Of a DNA stretch of 64,000 nucleotides, positions 46,001 to 54,235 are shown in pieces. Position 1 is the stretch's first letter. Every line of letters starts with the position of its first letter. Under the pieces are notes generated by a model, which saw nothing but the letters and a program-made list of their open reading frames with translations, searched no databases and was not told where the DNA came from. The DNA lies in the NCBI GenBank assembly GCA_030407085.1, contig CM059583.1:25456001-25520000 (forward strand). The letters are read 5' to 3'. A program made the position numbers and the translations under genes. The stretch is from Trichopria drosophilae (lineage: Eukaryota; Arthropoda; Insecta; Hymenoptera; Diapriidae).

Positions 46001-47367
46001 CCCTTAAAAAAAGGAAAAAAGGGAATTTGAACTTAAAAAAAAGGAACTAAAAAAGGGACTTGAGGTAGAAAAATGGACTAAAAAAGGACTAAAAATAGTT
46101 TTGTTTTTAACTTTTTAATTGTAAGCCTTATACAATTATTACATTACAATTTATAATAAAATTTTTTTAATTTGTTATCACAAGGGGAGAGTGCGGGCAC
46201 AAAATCAGCTATATCAAACGTTCAAAAATTCCCCAGAAATTATTTCTTTAGTGATTTTTGAGGAGGAATTCAATGGTAATAAAATAAAAATCAGAAACAA
46301 ATTTTGTTATCAAAAAAGAAAAATTTTTTTTTTCGAAGAAAATGGAATTCTTTAAAATCCATACGTAATTATTTAGAAAATATGTTTTTCTGTTTTCCAA
46401 TTTTTTTTTTTTTAATTTTTAATATAGATTAACAAATTTGAAACTTTATTTGGAAAAAAACAAATTTTTTCACGCTAAAACGTTGAATTTTGCTATTGTT
46501 GGACATCACCCTTTCAGATTTGGTTGCAAATTTTGTATACGGGTTCTCTACTCTTATATCTATTTGAAAGGTTAAAAAAAGTATGTAAAAGGGACTTTTG
46601 ACAAAAAAAGGAAATAAAAGGGACTAAAGTCGAAAAAAGAGACTGACTGGGAGCCCTGTTGCTTATTTAACTGTGCAATGCAGTCGTCAGTACTAGAGAC
46701 TATATTGGTAGGAAAAGTGTATTCTATTTGTTCAACTGTATAGTTTGTTCTTGTAATTATTGTCTGTATTAGTTTTTTATAGTAACCACACTTTTCTATT
46801 TCAAACGCTGCATGTTGTACAGTATAATCACATTCGCATTCTTACAATTTGGGCATTTCAAATCTTGTTTATCACAGGTTTTGTCATTATGATTGTGCAT
46901 ATAACCTTGGCATTTGTAACATCTACCAAGATTAAAGTCTTCGAAGACTATTATGACATAGTTTGTCAAATCATCGCAAAAAACTAATTTGGAAGTTTTT
47001 TAATTTTCAATTTCTTGACTTGTTAAGATCGTTAGATTTTTTCCTTCTTCGATATAAAAAAAAGTTAACATTAAATATAAACTTACCTAAATCTTAATCT
47101 AATCTGTGGAAAGGCACTGCGTTTGTATTGCTCCTCTAAGATCTCCGAATCGAATTTCGGATTCCACCAAGATCTTGGAGCTGCCCGTTCGAACGGCACT
47201 GGTAAGCTGACACCGCAGCATCCGAGGCCATGACCGCTGTTCGCCAGGTAGGTTTGTACGTACGGTGCCAGCGAGATGTGTATTTCATCTCTGGTATCAT
47301 CGGCCTCATCCTTCGTCCTGGTGAAGCTCACAGAAGAGCCACGTTTGCGGCCCATCGGAGGCGTCAT
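29418..47367 (-). CDS. Ac13E: Membrane adenylyl cyclase type 9 (Ac13E/ADCY9 orthologue), whole gene
   Basis: Converts ATP to cAMP at the plasma membrane downstream of G-protein-coupled receptors. Coding exons 47367-47087, 37489-36282, 36222-35968, 35909-35467, 35237 (or 35231)-35073, 34960-34761 and 31065-29418 all have GT-AG borders and compatible phases, giving about 1,400 residues (human type 9 is ~1,350). Order: N-terminal cytoplasmic region with [16 protein letters not shown], typical of type 9; six membrane helices; C1 cyclase domain with [10 protein letters not shown] and STLGDCYYC, the two metal aspartates; a long polar linker; a second six-helix block; C2 domain with EKIKTIGST and [14 protein letters not shown]. 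The catalytic C1/C2 residues appear intact. Type 9 assignment rests on the N-terminus and C2 pattern. The first intron (9.6 kb) is filled with transposons. Confidence 0.92.
32003..32716. mobile_element. TA-flanked MITE with ~28-bp TIRs
   Basis: The termini read CACTGT(C/A)AAAAAT(A/G)GTAAT and GAATTTTAC inward on both ends, with TA at 32001-32002 and 32717-32718. The 714-bp interior is dominated by variants of GTAAATTTAC and of GTGGTAAA/TTTACCAC. No transposase. Tc1/mariner-type target site. Confidence 0.75.
32961..34232. mobile_element. TTAA-flanked 1.27-kb palindromic element (piggyBac-like MITE)
   Basis: TTAACCCATTAACTCCTGAA on the left and a complement-like right end closing GTGGGTTAA. 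The arms of ~620 bp pair almost to the centre near 33600, where AACTTTTCGAAAAAATTGCA and GCAAAGAACAAA blocks mirror each other. It contains the GAGGTCGCTCTTCAAGATTC module related to that in the element at 20630-21757. The open frames in the two arms are mirror copies. Confidence 0.8.
34545..34607 (+). repeat. LINE-type 3' tail (hairpin plus A/T-rich simple repeat)
   Basis: A short hairpin (GGGCATTTATGTCC) is followed by (AAAT)n. This resembles the tails at 54755 and 58100. No coding part is attached. Confidence 0.3.
34761..34960 (-). CDS. Ac13E: Adenylyl cyclase exon 6: linker to second membrane block
   Basis: 200 nt, from [17 protein letters not shown] to [17 protein letters not shown], then AG/GTATTT. 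The next exon supplies G to complete Arg. Confidence 0.85.
35073..35237 (-). CDS. Ac13E: Adenylyl cyclase exon 5: linker
   Basis: Encodes [38 protein letters not shown] and a Ser/Arg/Gln-rich end. Two in-frame acceptors are possible (exon start 35237 or 35231), differing by two residues (Phe-Gln). RKDSG and RRSS are possible phosphorylation sites (inference). Confidence 0.82.
35467..35909 (-). CDS. Ac13E: Adenylyl cyclase exon 4: C1b linker
   Basis: 443 nt encoding the end of C1 (GLKTYFV) followed by a polar, Ser/Thr/Asn/Glu-rich and probably disordered linker. The acceptor CAG/GTTTGAAAACG and the donor AAG/GTAAGA fit phases 1 and 0. Confidence 0.88.
35968..36222 (-). CDS. Ac13E: Adenylyl cyclase exon 3: rest of C1 domain
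   Basis: 255 nt with [31 protein letters not shown] and [20 protein letters not shown]. The first base of codon Ala is donated by exon 2 (G + CA). Confidence 0.92.
36282..37489 (-). CDS. Ac13E: Adenylyl cyclase exon 2: first membrane block and start of C1
   Basis: 1208 nt. It encodes about six hydrophobic helices (from [18 protein letters not shown] to [15 protein letters not shown]), the helical linker [15 protein letters not shown], then C1 with [10 protein letters not shown] (first metal Asp), [12 protein letters not shown] (second metal Asp) and [10 protein letters not shown]. Confidence 0.92.
37650..39145 (+). pseudogene. LINE reverse transcriptase, 5'-truncated but open (479+ codons)
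   Basis: An uninterrupted frame with RT motifs in order: [75 protein letters not shown], the catalytic FADDT box, then [14 protein letters not shown] and a C-terminal thumb region. The endonuclease and 5' part are missing. A non-LTR element of the Jockey/CR1 group. It lies opposite to the cyclase transcript. The long intact frame suggests fairly recent insertion, but the truncation makes it non-autonomous. Confidence 0.9.
39195..39375 (-). repeat. LINE 3'-tail fragment with GGGCATTATAATGCCC hairpin
   Basis: Read on the reverse strand: TACCGAACAAATTATTATG, hairpin, then AATAAATACAATACAATACA, a microsatellite-like LINE end. The same tail occurs at 43062-43165 joined to 43549-43606, there split by a later insertion. 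Confidence 0.6.
39480..40160 (+). pseudogene. LINE endonuclease-RT linker fragment
   Basis: An open frame with [61 protein letters not shown] and LADIPDN, which is the region between endonuclease and RT in Jockey/CR1-type elements. The homology stops at FPE near 40160, where a piece of the TGGGTGATTCTCC element begins, so the last ~25 codons of the frame are not LINE. Confidence 0.8.
40161..40566 (+). repeat. ~400-bp copy of the interior of the TGGGTGATTCTCC element
   Basis: Near-identical to 41561-41968 in the same orientation, and to 63403-63806 inverted. Contains an inner inverted pair GGTAACGACAATG (40193) / CATTGTCGTTACC (ending 40563). It interrupts the LINE linker fragment. Confidence 0.82.
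40581..40672 (+). repeat. Repeat N, copy 1
   Basis: ACAAAAAATCGCTATTTTAC, GGATTTTTCTGACAAAAAAT and CGGCTTTTGGAAACAGG recur almost identically at 62899-62985 in the same orientation. In both places it precedes a TGGGTGATTCTCC element. Confidence 0.75.
40967..42350. mobile_element. TA-flanked element with TGGGTGATTCTCC ends
   Basis: TIRs TGGGTGATTCTCC(A/G)(A/G)AAACA continuing GGGCATTTTC, with TA at 40965-40966 and 42351-42352, a Tc1/mariner-type target. 1384 bp without recognisable transposase; one small frame from ATG at about 41491 ([14 protein letters not shown]) is of unknown meaning. Inside is a 372-bp segment with its own inverted ends (41594-41965). It splits or abuts LINE endonuclease sequence. 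Confidence 0.78.
42353..42885 (+). pseudogene. LINE endonuclease fragment
   Basis: An open frame with [20 protein letters not shown] (the endonuclease GDFN/GDYN motif), [11 protein letters not shown] and [12 protein letters not shown], the last equivalent to the family SDHxxI motif but with Tyr in place of Asp. Jockey/CR1-type. Truncated on both sides; the 5' neighbour is the TGGGTGATTCTCC element. Confidence 0.8.
43062..43606 (-). repeat. LINE 3' tail split by a later LINE insertion
   Basis: 43062-43165 and 43549-43606 together match the tail at 39195-39375 (GTATTTATTTCAACAAACGG, CAAACATAATAAT, then ATATTTATAACAAA and AAAACAAAGTATTA). Between the two halves lies the LINE fragment at 43166-43548. 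Confidence 0.65.
43166..43548 (-). pseudogene. LINE 3' fragment nested in another LINE tail
   Basis: The reverse strand reads [40 protein letters not shown] and [17 protein letters not shown] (43536-43330), a typical C-terminus of a LINE RT, then a 3' UTR with a GGCC-type hairpin and an A/T-rich end at ~43170. AATAAT borders both sides as a possible target duplication. Confidence 0.68.
43645..43925 (-). pseudogene. LINE RT C-terminal fragment
   Basis: The reverse frame [41 protein letters not shown]... and [12 protein letters not shown] fits the C-terminal (post-RT) region of LINE ORF2. Truncated 5'. No catalytic motif remains. Confidence 0.55.
44028..45293 (-). pseudogene. CR1/L2-like LINE reverse transcriptase, 5'-truncated, open (416+ codons)
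   Basis: An uninterrupted reverse frame: [67 protein letters not shown], the catalytic [69 protein letters not shown] and [20 protein letters not shown], ending [19 protein letters not shown]. This set is typical of CR1/L2-type elements and clearly different from the RT at 37650-39145. The endonuclease is missing. Confidence 0.92.
45293..46985 (-). pseudogene. LINE with ORF1 zinc knuckles, endonuclease start and RT fragment; split by a hAT-like element
   Basis: Reading down the reverse strand: [21 protein letters not shown] and KCPNCKNAN (46900-46790, gag-type zinc knuckles); a further frame to IAQLN at 46665; then, beyond the insertion at 45980-46658, [15 protein letters not shown] and [10 protein letters not shown] (45973-45850, endonuclease start); then [20 protein letters not shown] and [10 protein letters not shown] (45735-45560) with the ADDT box deleted; finally [17 protein letters not shown] near 45400. 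Internal deletions and frameshifts make it inactive. Confidence 0.78.
45980..46658. mobile_element. hAT-like non-autonomous element
   Basis: Ends CAGGACACCCAGT and, inverted, CAGGGCTCCCAGT, flanked by TTGCTT on both sides (45974-45979, 46659-46664), consistent with a hAT-type duplication although only six bases match. The 679-bp interior repeats AAAAAAGGGAC-type words near both ends. No transposase. It sits within the LINE reading frame described above. Confidence 0.7.
47087..47367 (-). CDS. Ac13E: Adenylyl cyclase coding exon 1: cytoplasmic N-terminus
   Basis: Start ATG at 47367-47365 ([12 protein letters not shown]); an in-frame stop upstream and a TTTCCTTCTCAG acceptor ending at 47389 argue against an earlier start in this exon. 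It ends AG/GTAAGT, and the split Arg is completed by the first base of the next exon, restoring the FRYALTYIF junction. Confidence 0.88.
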
Positions 47368-47532
47368 CTTAGTTCTTGGCAGAGAATGCTGAGAAGGAAA
47401 CGTCAAAATTAAACTTCATTCTGGTATTATTAGTGTGAAATTACTAATGAGAGGTGGAAAGTCACATTTGACATTTGGCGAAGAGGAAAATATTTTGATT
47501 GTTCAATGAGAGGTGAATTTTTTTTTATTTAC

Positions 47533-47740
47533 CTACACGAGGAGTCAGGGTCCAGATTGCCCCTGGGGCCTCAGGATTCAACGCATCGTCCTCACTGGCA
47601 TTCCTCGCACTCCTCTTCGCAGACCGACGACAGAATCAGCTGTTTCCCATCGTCGACCGTCGCCATGTTTACCGCGAACCGCCAACCTTTGTCGATTCTA
47701 TATCTATAAATATGTTATATATACAATACATTTACGACGC
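47533..47740 (-). promoter_or_regulatory. Probable 5' UTR exon of the adenylyl cyclase gene, with a 24-codon upstream ORF
   Basis: A GC-richer block on the reverse strand ends in the donor TGTAG/GTAAAT at 47533. It would splice to the acceptor at 47388 just before the cyclase ATG. It contains ATG (47666-47664) in the context AACATGGCG and a short frame (MATVDDGKQLILSSV..., rich in Cys/Glu) ending TGA at 47594-47592. The true transcription start was not located. Confidence 0.5.
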
Positions 47741-49661
47741 GGAAAGGCACAAGAATCAAAATACAACACCTTAGAATACGAACGTGATGGCTCAATTTTG
47801 TTTACGACCTTGAGAATTTATGCAAATTCAAATTTTAAACCCGAATTCGTTCTCTCGGCACCAGCCGACGACCATCTTGAATCGTTCTTTGGTTCTTTCG
47901 ACATTCCCGAATTCCCGAATCCAAACTGCAAAAATAGTGTCATATTTTATTCGCAAAGTCAGTTTTTGCAAACAATTTGTGACAAAATGTTTTCTTATTT
48001 CAATTTTCAATTTATCTTGCTACATTTCCTTTTATTAGCCGTGTAATATTTTCTGAAAACATGACTAAAATTATTTTAAAGGGGTTCTAAGGTGCTCTGT
48101 GGATAAGGTAGGGATTTTCGACGGTTTGCGTAAATTCCTACCTTATCAGCGGAGTAATTTAGAACCCCTTATAGTGGTTTGCCGGTAATGTAGGAAATTT
48201 CAATGAAAAATGTAAAAATAATTTATTTCCGAAAATTTTCGGTCATTTTTCTATTAAACTCTATGCTATTTGATAAGATACGGACTAGACTAATTATAAT
48301 TACATTTACAAAGCCCGAATGTTGAAAAACCGATTCAATCCGTATTTAATTTAGCTTTTTTAGTGAAATTTCCTACGTTAGTGACGGACTATTTAGAACA
48401 TCCTTAATAGATACATGTCCTACTTTACCGGCTAACCTATTATTTTCTAGATAAAAATTAATATATTTTTTTATCTTTTTAAAACAGATTACGAGTTTAG
48501 TGAAAAATTAATTTTTTTATTATATGTATACACATTATATACTAACGAATATGCTATTAGCCGTCTAATATTTTGTGAAAACGTGACATGAAATATAAAT
48601 ATGATTTTAAAGGGATTCTAAAGTGCTCCGCTGACAAGGCTGGAATATTCGATTTTTCTAATAAACCTGCATGAGAGGTTTCTAACGTACTCCGCTGATA
48701 AGGTAGGAATTTACGCGAAAAATCTAAGAAAGCCACAGACAATAAAGATGATAAAAATGAAATGGTAATTTACAGTCGATCTATACTCTTTCAACTTTTT
48801 AGAATGAAATTTCAATTGTTTTATTGTCTCATACAACAATCAATGTAACAAATGATCATTTTTACAAATGTCAATTTTTTAAACTTATGCACTAAATTCG
48901 CAAACAATTCGTGCCAAAATGTTTTCTTATTCCAATCTTCAATATATCTGGCTGAATTTCGTTCTATTAACCGCGTAATGTTTTCTAAAAACACGACTGA
49001 AATATAAATATCATTTTAAAGGAGTTCTATGTATAAGGTAGGAATTTTTTATTTTCCCCGTAAATACCTGCATTATCAGTGGAGTACTTTAGAACCCCTT
49101 AAACAGGTTTTAAAGTGTCGTCCGCCGGTAGGACAGGAACTTTCAATAAAAGACGTAAAAATAAAGTAAAAACCAATTTTTTTCGAAAATTCTCAGTCAA
49201 TTCTCAATTAATTTCCTTGTCATTTTCTAGTAGGCTATCTATAGTAATTAAAATTGCCCTTACAGAGTCCAAATTTTGACAAATCGATTCAGTAATTTGT
49301 TATTTACGGTTTTTAGTGAAAATTCCTACCTTATCGGACGAGCACCTAACCCCCTTAATTTACCTTTTTTAATGAAATATTCTACTTTATCGACTATTTT
49401 AGAACCCCTTTAACATATATATGTTCTACGTTACCGACTAACCTATTATATGTTTTAGATAAAATTTAATATTTTTTATCTTTTTAAAACAGATAGCGAA
49501 CATTTTTGAAAATTTAAAAAAGAAAATAATGTACCGCAGATTATTCGTGACTCCGCAAAGTCATTACGTTGTAACCTAAACTCAGACGTAAGGTAAGGTG
49601 GAGTCAGAGTTTGAGGACAGAGTTTTGTCGATTTTCATGCAATAGTTAAAAATTATTAAAA
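47741..49661 (+). promoter_or_regulatory. Divergent intergenic region between the adenylyl cyclase and Rpn1, partly duplicated
   Basis: 1.9 kb between two head-to-head genes. It contains the tandem duplication 47972-49878 and several copies of TCTAAAGTGCTCCGCTGATA-like and AAGGTAGGAATTT words, some inverted. The Rpn1 5' UTR is probably within 49560-49661. No TATA box is evident. Confidence 0.45.
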
Positions 49662-49878
49662 ATGCCAGAAAACGTTAAAAGTGAAGTGAAACAAGAGGAA
49701 AAATCCTCTAAGAAAACCAAAGACAATAAAGAAGATGATAAAAATGAAATGGTAATTTACCCTGTCAACTTTTTATAATGAAATTTCAATTGTTTTATTG
49801 TTTCATACAACAATCAATGTAACAAATGATCATTTTTGCAAATATCAATTTTTTAAACTTGTGTACTAAATTCTTAAA
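47972..49878 (+). repeat. Tandem duplication of the Rpn1 5' flank, exon 1 and intron-1 start
   Basis: Unit 1 about 47972-48900, unit 2 about 48902-49878. Shared: CAAAATGTTTTCTTATT, then TTTTAAAGG-GTTCTA, AGAACCCCTT, CGAAAATT and, at the 3' end, GACAATAAAG, GATGATAAAAATGAAATGGT and AATTTCAATTGTTTTATTGT. Unit 1 carries the end of exon 1 with its donor (about 48722-48770) but not the ATG part. A third, short piece of the 5' portion lies at 48550-48640. Confidence 0.8.
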
Positions 49879-52840
49879 TAATTGGATAAAATACTTATTA
49901 CTATTCTGAACAGTTTAATCGTATGTCGCACATGAAGTGTCACTTTGACAGCTTACTTTTTTCGCACTTCTTTTAACGTGTATCGAGTAATTTTATTTAA
50001 TTTCTTAAAATGTAAAAGAAAATATACATTTTCAATTTAATTTGATAAATCGTAACTTTGATAATCTATTTGTAAACAATCGTTTTATTCGTATTTATAC
50101 CATATCACTCGATAATTTACATTCAGTCTGAAGAGGACAAACTTCTTCAAGAAGAACTTAATAATCTTGTCGAACGATTACGAGATCCTAATAAAAAACT
50201 TCACCATTCTGCTTTGGAAACATTACGTTCCCACATCAGAGCCTCGACAACATCAATGACAAGTGTACCTAAACCACTGAAATTTATGCGTGGACATTAC
50301 GATACCATGAAAACAGTCCACGATAACCTTTTGGATAAAAAAAGTAAAGATATGTGTTCCGATATAATTTCAGTATTGGCAATGACCATGGGTGAGGGAC
50401 GCGAATGTCTAAAATATCGCTTAACAGGTGCTTCCCTCCCTGTCGGCGAATGGGGGCACGAATACGTTAGACACCTTACAGGAGAACTCGTATCGGAATG
50501 GGATAAACTTTCCGGCAATGAATCTGAAGATATAAAAAAAAAATTAATCACTCTTGTACACGAAATCGTACCTTATAACATGGCTCATAATGCAGAGACA
50601 GAAGCCTGCGATCTTTTAACCGAAATCGAAAAACTTGAATTATTAGAAAAATACGTAGACGAAAGTGCGTATCAACGAGTTTGCCTGTATCTCACAAGTT
50701 GTATACCATACATGGCTGATCCAGAAAACTATTCTCTTTTGTACACCGCTTTAAAATTGTACAGAAAATTTAAACAATATCCGCAAGCCTTGCGACTTGC
50801 AATGCAACTTAACGACTTGTCGTTAATTAAAAGTATTTTTATGGATATTCCTGATGTGTAAGTACACAAATATTTAAATTTATAAACTCGTGATTACAAA
50901 TTTTATATTTCAGCTCGGTACAAAAGCAATTAGCGTACATGCTTGGCCGTCAACAAATCTTCCTCGAACTTCCGGAATCCACCGAATGGTATGACGATTT
51001 AATAGAAATCATGTCAAATTCTCAACTCAACAGCCATTTTTTGAATCTTGCACGAGAATTAGACATTCTAGAGCCGAAAACTCCTGAAGATGTTTACAAA
51101 TCGCACCTAGAAAACTCCAGACCACAATTCGGTGGAGGGGTCCAAGTGGATTCAGCTCGTCAAAATCTTGCGGCTAGTTTTGTAAACGGTTTCGTCAATG
51201 CTGCGTTTGGTCAAGATAAAATATTGAAAGAAGACGGAAATACTTGGCTGTATAAAAATAAAGAACACGGAATGCTCAGTGCTACAGCGTCGCTTGGTTT
51301 AATTTTATTATGGGACGTAGATGCTGGATTGACCCCAATCGATAAATATTTATATTCTTCCGAAGATTACATAAAATCTGGTGCACTTTTGGCCTGCGGC
51401 ATTGTAAATTGTGGCGTCAGAAACGAATGTGACCCTGCATTAGCTTTACTCTCCGATTACGTCTTACACAACAGCAACACAATGCGAATTGGAGCCATCG
51501 TCGGTCTTGGTTTGGCCTACGCAGGTTCTAATCGTGCAGCAGTAATAGATTTATTAACTCCGGTATTAAACGACCCAAAATCAAGTTGGGAAGTACTTGG
51601 CGTAACAGGTTTGGCACTTGGTATGGTTGCAGTTGGTTCTCGAAATGTTCACGTAACTCAACCGATTATGCAAACCTTAATAGAAAAGTCTGAAACCGAT
51701 CTTAAAGACACTTACGCTCGATTTTTAGCCCTAGGATTAGGTTTGTGTTTCCTAGGTAAACAAGAAGCTGCAGAAGTTATAATTGACGCCCTTGAAGTAA
51801 TTCCGGAACCTTTCCGATCTATGTCAATGACACTAGTCGAGGTCTGTGCATACGCTGGGACGGGAAATGTGTTGCGAGTTCAACATTTACTTCATATTTG
51901 TTCCGAACATTACGAAGTTACGAATGAAAAGTCTGACAAAACTGACGCATCAAAAGATAAAAAGGAAGAAAAGACGGAAGAAAAAGAAAAAGATTTAAGT
52001 TCTCGACAAGCGATAGCAGTGCTCGGAATTGCTTTGATTTCGATGGGAGAAGAAATTGGTGCCGAAATGGCTTACAGGACATTTGGTCATTTGTTGCGGT
52101 ATTGCGAACCGGTTATACGCCGATCTGTACCATTGGCGCTGGGATTAATCTCGGTTTCGAATCCAAAATTAAACATTTTGGAAACGCTTTCTAAATTCTC
52201 ACACGACAGCGATAATGAAGTTGCGCACAATGCAATTTTCGCTATGGGACTCGTTGGAGCTGGGACAAATAATGCAAGGTTGGCTGCGATGCTTCGACAA
52301 CTTGCCCAGTATCATGCGAAAGATGTGAATAATTTATTCATGGTTAGAATTGCTCAAGGACTCATTCATTTAGGGAAAGGTACAATGACGTTGTCGCCGT
52401 ACCATAGCGACAGACAACTTTTGAGTCCTGTCGCACTCGCTGGGTTACTTGCTACTCTCATTGGATTTCTGGACGTTAAAAATAGTAAGTCAACATTTTC
52501 TTTTTGTATTACAAGTTTTAACTTATTGTTTGTTACAGTTATATTAGGTCGATCGCACTATCTTCTATACACGTTAGCAGCTGCGATACAACCCAGAATG
52601 TTGGTGACTTTCGACGAAGAGTTAAATCCACTTTCGGTCCCGGTTCGTGTTGGTCTTGCTGTCGATGTCGTAGGACAAGCCGGTAAACCAAAAACTATCA
52701 CTGGATTTCAAACCCATACTACGCCAGTTTTGTTAGCTTATGGCGAAAGAGCAGAATTAGCGACAGAAGAATACACTTGCTTAACGCCAATAATCGAAGG
52801 TTTTGTGATCCTTAAAAAAAATCCTGAATTTGTACCCTAA
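49662..52840 (+). CDS. Rpn1: 26S proteasome regulatory subunit Rpn1 (PSMD2), complete
   Basis: Scaffold of the 19S base that binds ubiquitin, shuttle factors and Ubp6/USP14. Exons 49662-49751, 50127-50857, 50914-52484 and 52539-52840 join in phase to 897 aa (human ~908). Exon 1 is a Lys/Glu-rich tail starting [18 protein letters not shown]. Exon 2 begins [18 protein letters not shown], the Rpn1 N-domain, with GHYDTMK and GECLKYRL-like blocks. Exon 3 carries the Gly/Ala-rich proteasome/cyclosome repeats (e.g. [43 protein letters not shown]) and a charged insert near residues 613-635. Exon 4 holds [15 protein letters not shown] and [19 protein letters not shown], near-invariant in Rpn1. Intron 1 is 375 bp, intron 2 56 bp, intron 3 54 bp. 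Intact. Confidence 0.96.
52485..52538 (+). other. 54-bp frame-preserving intron in Rpn1
   Basis: GTAAGT at 52485 and TTTGTTACAG ending 52538. The length is a multiple of three and it contains no stop, so the frame reads through, inserting 18 residues ([22 protein letters not shown]). Removing it gives [19 protein letters not shown], matching the conserved Rpn1 sequence, so it is an intron. Confidence 0.9.
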
Positions 52841-53155
52841 GTGCTTTATTTGTTTTGTGTATATAATTGTTATTTTATATAGTCGTAATAGGTAGGAATA
52901 AGACTCGAAGACTTTTTTTTAATATTTATTTAAGATTCTATTGAGACTTAAAAGCAATCTTCGCTAGTGCAGAATGTTTCTTTGAATATATGAACTTCTG
53001 GATAACCTTTAACAAATCCAGTATTATCCATCTAGAAAATGGAAAAGTATTTTAATGCCTAACTTTTTAGGTTATGAAATTAATCGAATCTTTAAAGATT
53101 TTATATATAGATGTGTTTCGACTGAATAAAAATGTGTATGCACTCTACAATTATT
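52841..53155. other. Tail-to-tail intergenic region (3' UTRs)
   Basis: 315 bp between the Rpn1 stop and the stop of the next, convergent gene. No AATAAA was found after Rpn1. An ATTAAA on the reverse strand (53056-53051) could serve the convergent gene. Confidence 0.45.
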
Positions 53156-53559
53156 TTAAAACCTTTCTAAATGCAATATGAAATATATAAGGCGTAAAAT
53201 GACACATACAACCATAAGTGCACCAAGGAAAAATAAGGCGCCAACGATTAAGTGTTGAGTGTGTTTTTTATTTCGGTAAGCATAATTCGCATGCCAATCG
53301 CCACTCGGAACAGGAAGATAATCCATCAAACAAACGTGTGGATAACATTCCTCCGAAGCTATTTTACGAATAGGTTTAGGACATTCTTTGCGTCCGCAAT
53401 CAGCGTTTAAGATACGTGTCGGTCTCAAATTTCTTGTAAATTGTGCTAAATTAATTGAAATAATATAAATTTCAATTTAGAAATTAATAATATAAACAAT
53501 GTTTTCTCACAAGTAACTTGAGGGTTTAAAATCAATCGGTTCAAAGAGTTTCGAAACAT
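53156..53559 (-). CDS. 112-aa probable mitochondrial membrane protein, deltamethrin-resistance (prag01)-like family
   Basis: Exons 53559-53511 and 53445-53156, with a 65-bp intron (GTGAGA...TTTAG), join in phase. The N-terminus MFRNSLNRLILNPQVTS, then RNLRPTR, is basic and free of acidic residues, like a mitochondrial presequence. Four cysteines follow between residues 33 and 55. Residues 57-68 (MDYLPVPSGDWH) match the 'DLPVPxGxW' core of the small insect protein family annotated as deltamethrin resistance. Residues 82-107 form one membrane helix, and a short basic tail follows. Gene structure is well supported by phase. The family name rests on one short motif recalled from memory, and the molecular role is unknown. 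Convergent with Rpn1. Confidence 0.66.
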
Positions 53560-54235
53560 TTTTCTTGTCGACTCCAATTTATTGTAATTTATGCAAGGTT
53601 AACGAATTCAAGGCGAACTTGTTTCCAAAATGGTAACTCAATGTCACTGAACTGAAGCGGAAAAGTCAAATGAAAAATACGAGCGTCGTAAATTTTTCTA
53701 GTTTTTGAAAATTTCTTTTTTAACTTTCCCGCCTTTTCCGAAGTTACTTCGGCAAACTTCGTGTTTGTGAGGAGAAAACACAACCTTAAATGCACAGTTG
53801 ATCGGAGTCATCGGAGGCGTAGTTGATATTTTTTTTTTGGACAATAAAAAAGAGGCGACGTCCTCGAAAAATTTAAAGTGTGATTCATATTCCCTTCGTA
53901 TAAAAGCTGAATGCAACGTCGAGTTTTGAAATCTCCAGTTTCTTAAAATCAATTTAGTGTATTTTGGTTATCATCGATGCTCCAATTCATTGTTACGCTT
54001 TCTCTAATTTGATGTTTAGAAACACTTTCTCCTTGTGATAGATATTACTCAAGATTTTCGCGGGTGAAAACGTGAGGTGACAGTGTGTTCGTAAACAGAT
54101 CAATATTTCCTTTGTAAGTATCCAAAACAAACTATCGTGTCAATGTTATTGTCACTTTTATTGACGTACAGATTCTTACGTCAAAAAGTATTTATTTTGA
54201 CTTTTAGTAATTGTTGTTAAAACAAAAATGAAACT
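53560..54235. other. Intergenic DNA 5' of the 112-aa protein gene
   Basis: It includes that gene's promoter. Reverse frames at 53589-53952 have no recognisable features and are not called. Confidence 0.4.

Larger units (their letters stand above)
37490..47086 (-). other. Adenylyl cyclase intron 1, a transposon graveyard
   Basis: 9.6-kb intron between exons 1 and 2. Most of 37.65-46.99 kb is assignable to LINE fragments on both strands, a Tc1/mariner-like element and a hAT-like element; they are listed separately. No functional gene is seen within it. Confidence 0.85.

Noticed and set aside
53589..53952. Two overlapping reverse frames of 68 and 84 codons upstream of the 112-aa gene
   Set aside because: No ATG in good context, no domain, mutually overlapping; more likely promoter or 5' UTR.
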